From Collinsella vaginalis (GTDB taxonomy: Bacteria; Actinomycetota; Coriobacteriia; Coriobacteriales; Coriobacteriaceae): a stretch of 43,420 nt of DNA. The notes under the pieces are model-generated. The model had not been told where the DNA came from and did not search any database. It worked only from the letters and a program-made list of their open reading frames with translations. Positions within the stretch are counted from its first letter, which is position 1. Each line of letters opens with the position of its first letter. Below are positions 8,425 through 20,199 of the stretch, piece after piece. The stretch is taken from positions 288,954 to 332,373 of the forward strand of contig NZ_LT838842.1 in the NCBI RefSeq assembly GCF_900176655.1, read 5' to 3'. The position numbers and the translations under genes were made by a program.

Positions 8425-9366
8425 CTACATCGTAGCGCGGAACCGCTCGACCTTCTCGCGGTAATCGCGGGTGTCGGCGTCGCGCAGAGCCGTGAGCGCC
8501 TCGCGTTCCTCGTCGGTGAGGGCGGTTGGCACTTTGACGACGACCTTCACCAACAGGGCACCGGTGCGTCCGCGGTGCTTCACGTCGGGCGCACCCATCT
8601 CCTTGAACCGGAAGGTCTTGCCGGTCTGCGTGCCCGCCGGTACCTTGAGGCGCACGGTGGCGCCACCTGGTGTGGGGACCTCGATCGAGCAGCCGAGCGC
8701 CGCCTCGTAGACCGAGACCGGCAGCTCCATCGTGACGTCGGCGCCCTTGCGCTTGAACAGCGGGTGCTTGGCCACGCGCGTGGTCACCACGAGGTCACCG
8801 CGCTCGCCGCCGTTCTGGCCGTACTCGCCACGGCGCTTGTAGCGGAGCTTGCCACCGTTGACCGCACCGGCCGGCACCGAGACCGAGATGGTCTGCTGCT
8901 CGCCCGTTGACGGGATCCGGTAGGTGACCTTGTGCGTCACGCCGCGAAAGGCGTCCTCGGCGGTCACGTCGACGGAGAGCGAGAGATCGCTCCCCCGCCG
9001 GGCCCGGTTGCGCGCGCCGCCGAAGCCCTGGCCCCAATCGGCGTTGAAGGCGCCCTCGCCGCGGAAGATGTTGCCGAAGATGTCGCCCCATGCGGCACCG
9101 CCCGGGGCTCCCCCGGCGTAGGTGTAGCCGCCCGGCGCGCCCTGGCCGGGAACTCCCCCGAACATAAGCATCTGGTCGTACTCACGGCGCTTGTCCGGGT
9201 GGGACAGCGTCTCGTAAGCCTCGCTGATCTCCTTGAACTTCTGCTCGTCACCGCCGCTGTCGGGGTGGTACTTCACGGCGAGCTTTCGGAATGCCTTCTT
9301 GATCTCATCGTCGGAGGCGTCTTTTGATACGCCGAGGACGTCATAGAAGTTCTTTGCCTGTGGCAT
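8425..9366 (-). CDS. dnaJ: DnaJ-type co-chaperone without zinc finger
   Basis: 313 residues starting at [12 protein letters not shown], 9 bases after AAAGGAGG; an upstream in-frame extension has no ribosome site. The J domain (about 4-65) contains the HPD motif (KYHPDSG) that stimulates DnaK ATPase. A Gly/Phe/Ala-rich linker (about 70-125) follows, then the two beta-barrel substrate-binding domains (about 130-300). The four CxxCxGxG zinc-binding repeats of classical DnaJ are absent, so it is a type II (CbpA-like) J protein. It sits in the dnaK-grpE-dnaJ-hspR operon, 99 bases after grpE with a hairpin in between, and is the presumed DnaK partner. The absence of zinc cysteines is seen directly. 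Confidence 0.93.
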   Translation of the reverse strand: MPQAKNFYDVLGVSKDASDDEIKKAFRKLAVKYHPDSGGDEQKFKEISEAYETLSHPDKRREYDQMLMFGGVPGQGAPGGYTYAGGAPGGAAWGDIFGNIFRGEGAFNADWGQGFGGARNRARRGSDLSLSVDVTAEDAFRGVTHKVTYRIPSTGEQQTISVSVPAGAVNGGKLRYKRRGEYGQNGGERGDLVVTTRVAKHPLFKRKGADVTMELPVSVYEAALGCSIEVPTPGGATVRLKVPAGTQTGKTFRFKEMGAPDVKHRGRTGALLVKVVVKVPTALTDEEREALTALRDADTRDYREKVERFRATM

Positions 9367-9421
9367 ATGCCTGCCTCCTTTCCAACAAGACGCGGCACCC
9401 GTTTCCGGAGGCCGCGTCAAA

Positions 9422-9455
9422 GAGGGCCCCGCAGCCGTTGCGGCTCCGGAGCCCT
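9422..9455 (-). terminator. Intercistronic attenuator-like hairpin between grpE and dnaJ
   Basis: On the minus strand AGGGCTCCGGAGCCG pairs with CGGCTGCGGGGCCCT with a few mismatches around CAA, followed by CTTTG. The T stretch is short, so partial termination or mRNA processing that lowers dnaJ-hspR expression relative to dnaK-grpE is plausible. A second GACGCGG / CCGCGTC stem lies just downstream (about 9390-9418). Confidence 0.45.
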
Positions 9456-9465
9456 AGTGGTCGCG

Positions 9466-10245
9466 TTACTCCTCGGAACCCTCCGGCTCCTCGGGCTCGG
9501 GCGCCGGACGCTTGGCGCCGCCGTAGGTGACGGTCACCATCGCGGGGCGCAGGACCTTGCCGGCCATGCGGTACCCCTTCTGGTAGACGTCGTTGACCGT
9601 CTCGTCGAACTGGCTGGCGTCCTCGACGCGGCCCACTGCCTGGTGAACGTTGGGATCGAACGGCTCGCCGGCCGGCTCGATGGGCTCGACGCCCTCGTGC
9701 GAGAACACGCCGAGCAGCTTGGTGCGAACGGCGTCCACGCCCTCGACGAACTGGCTGAGGGACTCGTCCATCTCCTGGGCGCGGGCGTGCTCGATGGCGC
9801 GCTCCATGTCGTCCACGACCGGGAAGAGGGCGCAGATGAGCTTCTCGGTCGCCCGATCGCGCTCTTCGATGCGCTCCTTCGCCGTGCGCCGACGGAAGTT
9901 GTCCCAGTCGGCCTGCAGGCGCCCCACGCGATCCTGGGCGTCACGGGCCCGTTCATCGGCGGCCTCACGTGCCTCCTGAGCGGCCGTGAGCTCCTCCTGC
10001 AGGGCGGCGAGGTCGGCCTGGGTCTTCTCGAGCTTCAGCTTGAAATCCTCGTCAGCCGCCTGCTCGCCGGCGCGGATGGCCGCCTCGACCATCTCCTCCT
10101 CGGTCATCGCCGGGGCCTCCGCGGCCTCGTCCCCGGTATCGGGCGCCTCGTCAACGCCCTCCACGGTGGTCTTCACGTCCTTCTCCTCTGAGTCGGCGGA
10201 GGCGGGAGTCGCGGCCGCCTCCGTGCGTTCATTGCGGTCGGACAT
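9466..10245 (-). CDS. grpE: Nucleotide exchange factor GrpE
   Basis: 259 residues. The N-terminal 55-60 residues are acidic and low complexity. A long coiled coil follows (about 65-125, with ADWDNFRRRTAKE typical of GrpE), then the C-terminal beta-wing domain with the signature EGVEPIEPAGEPFDPNVHQA and a YQKGYRMAGKVLRPA end motif. GrpE releases ADP from DnaK. Its ATG is 2 bases after the dnaK stop and its ribosome site (GAGAAG) lies in the last dnaK codons, so translation is coupled. The C-terminal tail EPEEPEGSEE is acidic. No defect is seen. Confidence 0.96.
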   Translation of the reverse strand: MSDRNERTEAAATPASADSEEKDVKTTVEGVDEAPDTGDEAAEAPAMTEEEMVEAAIRAGEQAADEDFKLKLEKTQADLAALQEELTAAQEAREAADERARDAQDRVGRLQADWDNFRRRTAKERIEERDRATEKLICALFPVVDDMERAIEHARAQEMDESLSQFVEGVDAVRTKLLGVFSHEGVEPIEPAGEPFDPNVHQAVGRVEDASQFDETVNDVYQKGYRMAGKVLRPAMVTVTYGGAKRPAPEPEEPEGSEE

Positions 10246-10247
10246 GA

Positions 10248-12149
<1,902 letters not shown>

Positions 12150-12245
12150 TGAAATGGTCCTTCCTTTGATGGGGACGGACGGCATGCCCGGCCCGCTTTT
12201 CTTGCTCAGGCTCTACTATATCCCTTGAAGCACCTTGGTATACAA

Positions 12246-12271
12246 AATCTAAGTCAATACATATAAGATTT
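12246..12271 (-). promoter_or_regulatory. Shared heat-shock box upstream of dnaK
   Basis: This is the partner of the clpB box, identical at 23 of 26 positions, including the outer AATCT / AGATT arms and CATATAAGATTT. On the minus strand it is followed by a TG-extended TGTATA. It is the only long match between the two intergenic regions, so it is the best candidate for the HspR operator. Confidence 0.62.
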
Positions 12272-12423
12272 CTTATTATCTGCTATGTGAGGTTCAAAGC
12301 AGGGCACGAGCGCCGCAGCGTATGCGGGCCGCACAAGGCCGCCTGGGTATCGCAGCGGAAGAACCGCAGGTAGTTAGCCATGGATGACTCGGCGAACGGT
12401 CAGTGGAAGATGTCGCTACGGTC

Positions 12424-12451
12424 TTGCAAAGCGATGGGGGCGTGCTATGTT
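12424..12451 (+). promoter_or_regulatory. Putative promoter of the ferredoxin gene
   Basis: TTGCAA at 12424-12429 and TATGTT at 12446-12451 are spaced by 16 bases, about 60 bases before the ferredoxin ATG. This placement argues against the longer in-frame start at 12380. Confidence 0.45.
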
Positions 12452-12511
12452 AACGCGAAGGGTTCGGTCCTGAAAGCCGGGGGCCGAAACGAACAGAGGA
12501 GAGGAAGCAAC

Positions 12512-12697
12512 ATGTCTCATCCAGTCATTGAGGCCGAGGAGTGCATCGCCTGCGGTGCCTGCGTCGACGCCTGCCCCACCGGTGTGCTCGAGCTCAACGA
12601 CGTCGCCGTCGTTGCCGACGAGGACTCCTGCATCGCCTGCGCGGCCTGTCAGGACGCCTGCCCCACCGGCGCGATCACCGAGATCGTCGAGGAGTAG
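12512..12697 (+). CDS. 2[4Fe-4S] ferredoxin
   Basis: 61-residue protein starting 9 bases after AGAGGAGAGGAAG. Two complete Cys motifs are present, CIACGACVDACPTG and CIACAACQDACPTG, each of the CxxCxxCxxxCP type binding one cubane cluster, with the pseudo-twofold arrangement of clostridial ferredoxins. It is a soluble, low-potential one-electron carrier for anaerobic redox enzymes. It is monocistronic, with its own promoter and a strong terminator directly after, so it probably serves several partners. The partner enzymes cannot be told from context. Confidence 0.95.
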   Translation: MSHPVIEAEECIACGACVDACPTGVLELNDVAVVADEDSCIACAACQDACPTGAITEIVEE

Positions 12698-12737
12698 CTT
12701 CGCAAGAAGCATGTGGCCCCGTCGCCGCGGGACCTGG

Positions 12738-12772
12738 AGCGCCGGCATCGGATCCGATGCCGGCGCTTTTTT
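12738..12772 (+). terminator. Strong Rho-independent terminator of the ferredoxin gene
   Basis: A 30-base perfect palindrome (12738-12767; arm AGCGCCGGCATCGGA) runs directly into a six-base T run. Confidence 0.92.
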
Positions 12773-12965
12773 GTGCCGTCGCCCTCTGCTCTGGCATGGA
12801 AACCGGTATTGGTGTGCCCCCTCCTCCCCGGCGCGGCCACCGGCATCGGCACCCCTTGGCGCGTGCTGCGGGCAGCCCGACCCGGCGGTTCAACTTTTCC
12901 GTGCAGCCCTAGACGTGCCCCTCCCCGCCCTCACCTCCGCACGCGTCGTGAGCAAATCTCACGTC

Positions 12966-13166
12966 GTTGGTACAGGTTTTCTGGGCACGCGGTTAAACCT
13001 CCTCAGTTTGGTACAGGTCTACGCCATACGCGCATGTAGATCATAAAACTGCGCCGCGTTTGCCTCGTGGTTTCGTCACGCGTGCGGCTGGTCTACTTGG
13101 CCTGCGCCCCAAAACCTGTACCAAACTGAGGAGGTTTGCACCTATGTCGGCAGAACCTATACCAAC
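12966..13166. repeat. Nested inverted-repeat element with four TTGGTACAGGT-type sites
   Basis: Inner arms of 24 bp at 12995-13018 and 13114-13137 are perfectly complementary. Outer imperfect arms lie at 12966-12983 and 13151-13166 (GTTGGTACAGG... against CAGAACCTATACCAAC). The motif TTGGTACAGGT is therefore present twice forward and twice reversed. The 95-base centre has no gene. The whole gap from 12773 to 13375 holds no other convincing feature. It could be a miniature mobile element or a multi-site operator for menA. Confidence 0.7.
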
Positions 13167-13375
13167 GGCACGAAGTTTTCCTTCTTACGCGCTGTCGCAC
13201 CGACATGGGGCCTTATCCTCGCAATCAAACCGATGACGCGCGGGTGTCGGGCGCCGTTCATCCCGCATGCGGGCCTCCGCGCCCGCCGAAAGCCGGATCG
13301 GGCGCAGTTTTCTCAGCTGTCCCGCACCGCGGGGCGGCTACCGTATAGCATGAACGCTTGTCGAAAGGAGAGGGA

Positions 13376-14500
13376 ATGGACGAGGCGACCCAGCCCAGCA
13401 ACTTGGAGGTCCGCGCCGCATGGATCGAGGCAGCGCGACCGCGCACGCTGCCCCTGGCTGCAAGTGGTTCCGTCGTCGCTGCCGGGGTCGCTGCGGCAGC
13501 AGGGTCCTTCAGGCCCGAAATCCTGGTGCTCATGCTCCTCGTCTCCATCCTGCTCCAGGTGATCGCGAACTTCGCCGACGACTACGGCGACCTCTCCCAC
13601 GGCCTGGACGATGAGACCCGCGTGGGACCGAAGCGCGGGATGCAGCGCGGCATAATCACACCAGCCCAGATGCGTGTGGCGCTCATCGTGGCCTGTGCGT
13701 GCGCGCTTGTCCTCGGTGTCCTCCTTATATATGTGTCACTTTCCGCGGGACCGGCGCTGGGCGAGGACACGATGATCGTGGGGGCCATCCTCCTCGTCCT
13801 CGGCGTCGCTGCCATCGCGGCCGCCGTCCTCTACACCGTCGGGCCGCACCCGTATGGCTACCAGGGCCTGGGCGACCTCATGAGCTTCATCTTTTTCGGC
13901 CTGGTGGCGGTGGTCGCCGGGAGCTTCCTCCACACGCATACGCTTGGACTTGACGCCATGGTGATGGGTGTCGCCCTCGGCATGCCGGTGGCCGCGGTGA
14001 TGAACATCAACAACATGCGCGATGCCACAGATGATGCGGCGAAGGGCAAGCGCACGGTCGCGAACCGGCTCTACGCCGCCGGCGAGCGTCGGGGCCGCGC
14101 CCTCGCCGCCGGCCGCACCGATGAGCAGATCGCAGCCATGGTAGCCGTCGTCGAACACGGCCCGCGCTCAGAAGCCGCGGTCGCCCCCGGTGAAATGACT
14201 GGCGCCACCACACGCCTCGCCGCCCTCACCGGCGAGCGCTACATGCGCATCTACCACGCCGCGCTCATCTACGCGGCGCTCATCCTGTTCTGCGCCGGCC
14301 TCTTCCTCGCTCGCGGCGCCTCGTTTGCCACCTGCCTGGGCGCGGCGGCCGTGTGCCTCGCCGCCATGCCGCTCTTCCAGGCGCTCTCGGGCGTGACCCA
14401 TGAGCTCGACCACACCAAGCTCGACCGGTTCATGGCCCCCACAAGCATGGGAACAGTACTCGTGGCGATTGTCTGGACGCTCGCCTGCGCACTCATCTAA
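13376..14500 (+). CDS. menA: 1,4-dihydroxy-2-naphthoate polyprenyltransferase
   Basis: 374 residues, ATG after AAAGGAGAGGGA. It is a multi-helix UbiA-superfamily protein. The first Asp-rich prenyl-diphosphate motif is NFADDYGD (about 65-72), followed by ETRVGPKRGMQRG; the second is NNMRDATDDAAKGKRT (about 211-226). MenA attaches a polyprenyl chain to dihydroxynaphthoate in the membrane, giving demethylmenaquinone, so the organism probably respires anaerobically with menaquinones. An extra hydrophilic stretch of about 55 residues (about 228-285) sits after GKRTVANRL, where typical MenA continues directly into the next helix. No other men genes are adjacent. Confidence 0.9.
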   Translation: MDEATQPSNLEVRAAWIEAARPRTLPLAASGSVVAAGVAAAAGSFRPEILVLMLLVSILLQVIANFADDYGDLSHGLDDETRVGPKRGMQRGIITPAQMRVALIVACACALVLGVLLIYVSLSAGPALGEDTMIVGAILLVLGVAAIAAAVLYTVGPHPYGYQGLGDLMSFIFFGLVAVVAGSFLHTHTLGLDAMVMGVALGMPVAAVMNINNMRDATDDAAKGKRTVANRLYAAGERRGRALAAGRTDEQIAAMVAVVEHGPRSEAAVAPGEMTGATTRLAALTGERYMRIYHAALIYAALILFCAGLFLARGASFATCLGAAAVCLAAMPLFQALSGVTHELDHTKLDRFMAPTSMGTVLVAIVWTLACALI

Positions 14501-14599
14501 CGAAGTTCTGACACGCTCGTGAAGCCCTTGGATTACCCTCGGAAATCGGCGAGAATAGCAGCCTTTCAAACCCGTCCGTCCATCTGAGGAGGCATCTAC

Positions 14600-15676
14600 A
14601 TGACCGCGTTCGAGCTCTATGAGCGCGCCCTCTCCCTGGGGCGCTTCGCCAGTGTGCGGCGCATCGTCACGACGATCTGCGTCGTGGTCTCGGCGCTCAT
14701 GCAGGCGTACGTGATCGAGGCCTTCATCGATCCAGCTAACTTGCTGGCGGGCGGGTTCACGGGCATCGCCCTGCTCCTCGATCGCATCGCGTCGCTCATG
14801 GGCCTCTCCTTCCACACCTCGGTTGGCGTGCTCGTGCTGAACATCCCGGTCGCAATCGCCTGCTGGCGAAGCATCTCCAAGCGCTTCGTCCTGTTCTCGA
14901 TGCTGCAGGTGGCGCTGCTAAGCCTCTTTCTGAACATCTTCGAGTTTCCCGCCATTCTCCCCGGTGACACCGTGCTCGAGGTCCTCTTCGGCGGCGTGCT
15001 GATAGGCCTCTCAACGGTGCTGGCGCTCAAGGGGGGCGCCTCAACCGCCGGGACCGACTTCATCGCGCTCTACGTGTCGAACCGCACCGGACGCACGATC
15101 TGGACGGCGGTCTTCGTGGGCAACTGCCTCATGCTGCTCGTGTTCGGCGCCATCTTCGGCTGGAGACCGGCGGCCTACTCCATCGTGTTCCAGTTCATCG
15201 CGACGAAAACGGTCGACGAGTTCTACCACCGCTACCAGCGGTCGGCCATGTTCATCACGACGAAGCGACCGACTGACGTGGCCCGCGCCTACACGCAGGA
15301 GATGGACCATGGCGCGAGCATCATCAACGCGACGGGGGCGTTCACCGGCGAGCCGGTTGGCATCATCCATGCGGTGCTCTCAACCTACGAGGTCAGCGAT
15401 GCGACCAAGCTCGTGCGCGCTGTGGACCCCCGCGCCGTGATCAGCGTGGTGCCGAACGAGAGCTTTGTGGGGAACTTCCGACATGCGGGCATCGACGAGC
15501 CGCTTCCCACGAAGGTGCGGGCGACTCCTGAGGTCGACCCGTTGCTCGCCGCCGTCGCCCGGATGCGCCGCGGGGCGGGATTCGAGCCGCGCATGCTGCG
15601 ACCGCGCGGGAAACGGGGATCTGGCGGGCAGGCGGTCGATGGGGGTGCGAGCGCGGGGGAGCGGGCGCGGAAGTGA
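14600..15676 (+). CDS. YitT family membrane protein (DUF161/DUF2179)
   Basis: 358 residues, ATG 7 bases after AGGAGG. The N-terminal two-thirds has about five to six membrane segments with the YitT-type GGFTGIALLLDRI and GGASTAGTDFIAL motifs. The C-terminal soluble DUF2179-like domain (about 210-300) contains GASIINATGAFTG and reads on to a VVPNESFVGNF stretch. A basic Gly/Arg-rich tail (about 335-358) is extra. The family is widespread in Gram-positives and its transport role is unproven. The gene follows menA by 100 bases on the same strand with no terminator seen between, so co-transcription is possible. Confidence 0.88.
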   Translation: MTAFELYERALSLGRFASVRRIVTTICVVVSALMQAYVIEAFIDPANLLAGGFTGIALLLDRIASLMGLSFHTSVGVLVLNIPVAIACWRSISKRFVLFSMLQVALLSLFLNIFEFPAILPGDTVLEVLFGGVLIGLSTVLALKGGASTAGTDFIALYVSNRTGRTIWTAVFVGNCLMLLVFGAIFGWRPAAYSIVFQFIATKTVDEFYHRYQRSAMFITTKRPTDVARAYTQEMDHGASIINATGAFTGEPVGIIHAVLSTYEVSDATKLVRAVDPRAVISVVPNESFVGNFRHAGIDEPLPTKVRATPEVDPLLAAVARMRRGAGFEPRMLRPRGKRGSGGQAVDGGASAGERARK

Positions 15677-15687
15677 GGCCTGCCCCG

Positions 15688-15985
15688 CAGGATGTCCCCT
15701 GGGTGCACGGTTCTCGGCTGCTCAACCTGAACCAGGTGGTCCCCAATGCGGGATGCCCCCTCGGTGCACGGTTTTCAAGGCGGGCGCGGGCTCAGATGGG
15801 GTGCGGGCGTTTCCCGACGAGCTCTCGACCAGCTATTTCGTTGTCGGCTAGGCATCTCAACGCAGGATTTCCCCTGTATGCGAGCATCCAGGGGACATCC
15901 TGTAATTAACCCCCTATTTTCCATGCATCCAGAGGGCGTCTTGCGGGCTCGGGCCTCAACCGTGCATTCAGGGGGGGGCTTCTTG
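15688..15985. repeat. Composite palindromic element, copy A
   Basis: Motif AGGATGTCCCCTGGGTGCAC or a close variant is forward at about 15688, 15748 and 15861, and reversed (GCATCCAGGGGACATCCTG type) at about 15882, 15925 and 15964. The forward copy at 15861 and the reverse copy at 15882 form a hairpin; outer copies can pair around it. A core at about 15768-15865 is near-identical to copies B and C. It lies between the YitT gene and the low-GC sugar cassette; no gene is seen in 15677-16076. Confidence 0.8.
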
Positions 15986-16076
15986 AACAGTCAACCCAGG
16001 TGAAAGTCCCTATGGAATAACTTGCTTGCGCCTGCCCGCTTCGGCTGCAACGCCCATCATTACATAGGGGTGTATA

Positions 16077-17456
16077 TCAGGCTTCAAAGTCGCCCTTTTC
16101 ACCTGCAGATACGCCCCAAAAATAGGTAAGTAGGGCCCCGGAAATCAGCGAGGTCAAAATGCCGACGAGGAAAAGTGGCATCGGTGAGTAGCACAGCATG
16201 GCGACAGAGAAAATGTTGTGGAAGACATACGAATCCATCGTCGCCCCGATGACGGCACTCCATGCCCCACCCAAACCGCCCGCAATGGCGACAATGGGCA
16301 TGAGGCGGCGATACCGCGTGACGAGGCCGTACAAGATCGGCTCAGTAACCCCAGCAAAGAATCCGGTTACAAGAGTTGGCAAGGCGATATCGCGCACCTG
16401 GCTGTGGGTGCGGGCCCTCAGAACACAACCGAGCGCAACACCAATCTGGGCCCAGACGGCGCAAACCGCAACACCCTCGATATAATCGCCGCCAAACATC
16501 TCGAGGTTCTGCAGGGTAATCGGCGTGAATCCCCAATGAAGGCCAAGGATGGTAAGCCAAGGATATGCAGCGCCGAGCACAAAGCCCGCAACAAACCGAG
16601 AGGTCTGGAACAGCCAAGCAACCCCGGATGCCACCATCGCTCCGATCCCATTTCCAAAGGGCCCAAAGACGAGCGCGGTAATGGGAACCATCACGAGAAG
16701 GCAGACCATTGGAACTACGAAATACTGCAAGTCCTTCTGGACAAATCTCCTGAGGACGCGCTCAAGTTGGCTGTAAACAAGAACCGCGATGAAGATCGGA
16801 AAGACGGTCGACCCATAACTCACGGCCTGTAACCCGATTCCAAGGAAGTCTGCGTTCTCATTGCCAACCAGCCCTGTGAAGTTTGGCTCAAGCAGCGCAG
16901 CCCCAATCGCAGCTCCAACAAAAGGCTCTGCTCCAAGCTGTTTTGAAACGGTATAGCCTAAGAACACAGGCAGAAAATAGAAGCAGGCGTTCCCTGCAGC
17001 TGAGAGCACTAGATAGGTTGAGCTTGAGTCTGAGAGCCAGCCAATTGTTGTAAGCAGGGTAAGAAGGGCTTTGATCATTCCCGATCCGGCCATGAGCGGG
17101 ATGATCGGAGAGAAGGAGCCGCTCACCACACGGAGAACAACGTCCAACAGACTCCGACGATCCGACGTCGCATCCGCAGCACCATCGGCGCTGGCATCAT
17201 CGGGCTGCTTTCCTGGCAGCAAAGCTACAACAGCAGCAAAATAGTCGCCCACGGCAGGTCCAACCACCACCTGGTACTGCCCGCCGCTTTGTATGATGCT
17301 CAGAACATAAGGCAGGGATTCTAGCTCTTTCGTCTCCGCCTTTTCTTCGTCGCGCAATACGAACCGTAACCTAGTAACGCAGTGTGTGAGATCCTGCACA
17401 TTCTCGGCCCCGCCAACATGCTCTAAGATCTCCCTCGCCTCAGCCTCGTATGCCAT
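16077..17456 (-). CDS. PTS beta-glucoside-type EIIBC permease (no IIA domain)
   Basis: 459 residues. The EIIB domain (about 1-85) has the phosphorylated Cys at residue 26 in LTHCVTRLRFVL. The EIIC domain (about 105-450) has about ten membrane segments and the family motif GVTEPILYGL. The glucose/beta-glucoside family often carries a fused EIIA; here the protein ends after EIIC and no EIIA gene is nearby, so phosphate must come from an EIIA elsewhere. It imports and phosphorylates a beta-glucoside. ATG at 17456 follows AAAGGAAC. It is 23 bases after the phospho-glucosidase gene and last in the cassette. G+C is visibly lower than in the heat-shock genes (30 of 60 bases in the line from 16741, against 43 of 60 from 10741). 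Confidence 0.92.
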   Translation of the reverse strand: MAYEAEAREILEHVGGAENVQDLTHCVTRLRFVLRDEEKAETKELESLPYVLSIIQSGGQYQVVVGPAVGDYFAAVVALLPGKQPDDASADGAADATSDRRSLLDVVLRVVSGSFSPIIPLMAGSGMIKALLTLLTTIGWLSDSSSTYLVLSAAGNACFYFLPVFLGYTVSKQLGAEPFVGAAIGAALLEPNFTGLVGNENADFLGIGLQAVSYGSTVFPIFIAVLVYSQLERVLRRFVQKDLQYFVVPMVCLLVMVPITALVFGPFGNGIGAMVASGVAWLFQTSRFVAGFVLGAAYPWLTILGLHWGFTPITLQNLEMFGGDYIEGVAVCAVWAQIGVALGCVLRARTHSQVRDIALPTLVTGFFAGVTEPILYGLVTRYRRLMPIVAIAGGLGGAWSAVIGATMDSYVFHNIFSVAMLCYSPMPLFLVGILTSLISGALLTYFWGVSAGEKGDFEA

Positions 17457-17479
17457 GAGATTGTTCCTTTCTTTGATGT

Positions 17480-18952
<1,473 letters not shown>

Positions 18953-18995
18953 TTATGCCGATAGAACAAACAGGGCTCCATGAGGATGAAGACTC

Positions 18996-19053
18996 TGGCG
19001 CATTGTCACGCAATCAAAGCGCCCAGCGCAATCACTACGGTAACAATGCGCCA
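18996..19053 (-). promoter_or_regulatory. Inverted-repeat operator candidate upstream of the phospho-glucosidase gene
   Basis: TGGCGCATTGT at 18996-19006 and its exact complement ACAATGCGCCA at 19043-19053 are 36 bases apart, between the RpiR gene and the glucosidase gene. GATTGCG-like half sites recur between the arms. It probably binds the RpiR regulator. Confidence 0.55.
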
Positions 19054-19101
19054 TTCATTGATTGACAGCCGGGGCAGAGAACCATAGCAGCTCAATAAGA
19101 G

Positions 19102-19959
19102 TCATCGCTCGTTTTCTCCTGTGTCGCGGTTAAGCTCTCGGTAATACAACTCATCGTATGCATCATTGAGAGCCTGGACGCGCTTGGTGTCACGAGCGTA
19201 TTGCATGACAAACAGGACATCGAAAAGGTATTTCGCTGCAGCACCGAATACGAGATCTCCGAATTTATCAAGTTCAGGATAGTAGAAGCCTTCGAGCACA
19301 TGACTCGACTCCTGCGCAAGAGGCGAATCCGTATCGGCTGTGAGCGCGACCACCTCCACCCCGGAAGAGCGCAACAGTCGCGCTGCCGTGAGTATTGATC
19401 GGTCACGCCCCGATTTACTGATAACGAATGCCATATGCATATCAGGAGGATTAAGGGCGAGAAAGGTCATCTTGTCGAGATCATCGTAAATGGTGCAGAT
19501 CTTGCCCATATAGAAGAGATTGTGCGAGGCATATCGCGCCATCTCCGCATTCGCATCGTTGGCAATCATATCCACATACCGACAGGCTGCGAGCGCATCT
19601 GAAACAGCCTCGAGCACCGCAGGCGACACCGCTCGACGCGTCTCCTCAATGATCTGGGTTTCCAAAGATGCGATTTTGCTCATCGCACCGAGAGCACTTT
19701 CACCGTCAACAATCATCGTGTTGGTAAAGCTCACGCTCTTAAGCGCAAACACGATATTGACCTTGAAATCGCCGTAATTCGCATAGCCCAGTTTTCGGCA
19801 GAAGCGAAGTACCGCCGTGGCTGAGGTGTATGTTCGACGTGCCAACTCGCGAGACGAGATGCGTGAGCATTCTTCAGGATGCTCCATCACATAGCGTGCG
19901 ATGACGCGCTCTGTTGCGCTCAGGCCACGATTCTCGTCAAGGTGATCAAGCGTTCCCAT
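19102..19959 (-). CDS. RpiR/MurR family regulator with SIS domain
   Basis: 285 residues. The N-terminal RpiR helix-turn-helix domain (about 1-77) contains LSATERVIARYVMEHPEE, SSRELARRTYTSATAVLRF and CRKLGYANYGDFK. The C-terminal SIS sugar-phosphate isomerase-like domain (about 105-265) contains AFVISKSGRDRSILTAARL and VVALTADTDSPLA. Such regulators sense phosphosugars, here probably the phosphorylated beta-glucoside or its product. It heads the cassette on the same strand as the glucosidase and EIIBC genes, with an inverted repeat in the 188-base gap that follows. Activator or repressor action cannot be decided. Composition matches the low-GC cassette. Confidence 0.92.
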   Translation of the reverse strand: MGTLDHLDENRGLSATERVIARYVMEHPEECSRISSRELARRTYTSATAVLRFCRKLGYANYGDFKVNIVFALKSVSFTNTMIVDGESALGAMSKIASLETQIIEETRRAVSPAVLEAVSDALAACRYVDMIANDANAEMARYASHNLFYMGKICTIYDDLDKMTFLALNPPDMHMAFVISKSGRDRSILTAARLLRSSGVEVVALTADTDSPLAQESSHVLEGFYYPELDKFGDLVFGAAAKYLFDVLFVMQYARDTKRVQALNDAYDELYYRELNRDTGENER

Positions 19960-20199
19960 GCCCTCGGATCCCTTCGCATGCTGAAAAGAGATGCTCTCAT
20001 GATAGCCGACCTCTTCACAGACGCACTCCGATGGAGACCGAGGGTTTTTACGATTCGTCCCACTGGCACGCTGCGGTATACCCAGGATATTAAGGCAGGA
20101 TCTCCTGACAAGCGATGTTTGCCCAGCTCCTCAATCGGATGTCTCAACAAAGATAGAGTTTAGGCCCTCGACCTCTATGTGCGCGATTTCCGGGAGCTG

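Noticed and set aside
12380..12511. N-terminal extension of the ferredoxin (in-frame ATG at 12380)
   Set aside because: A promoter-like pair at 12424-12451 lies inside it, and the strong ribosome site precedes the ATG at 12512, which gives the normal ferredoxin length.
15861..15985. Copies A-C as CRISPR arrays
   Set aside because: The intervals between motifs are themselves conserved between copies and the motifs appear in both orientations.
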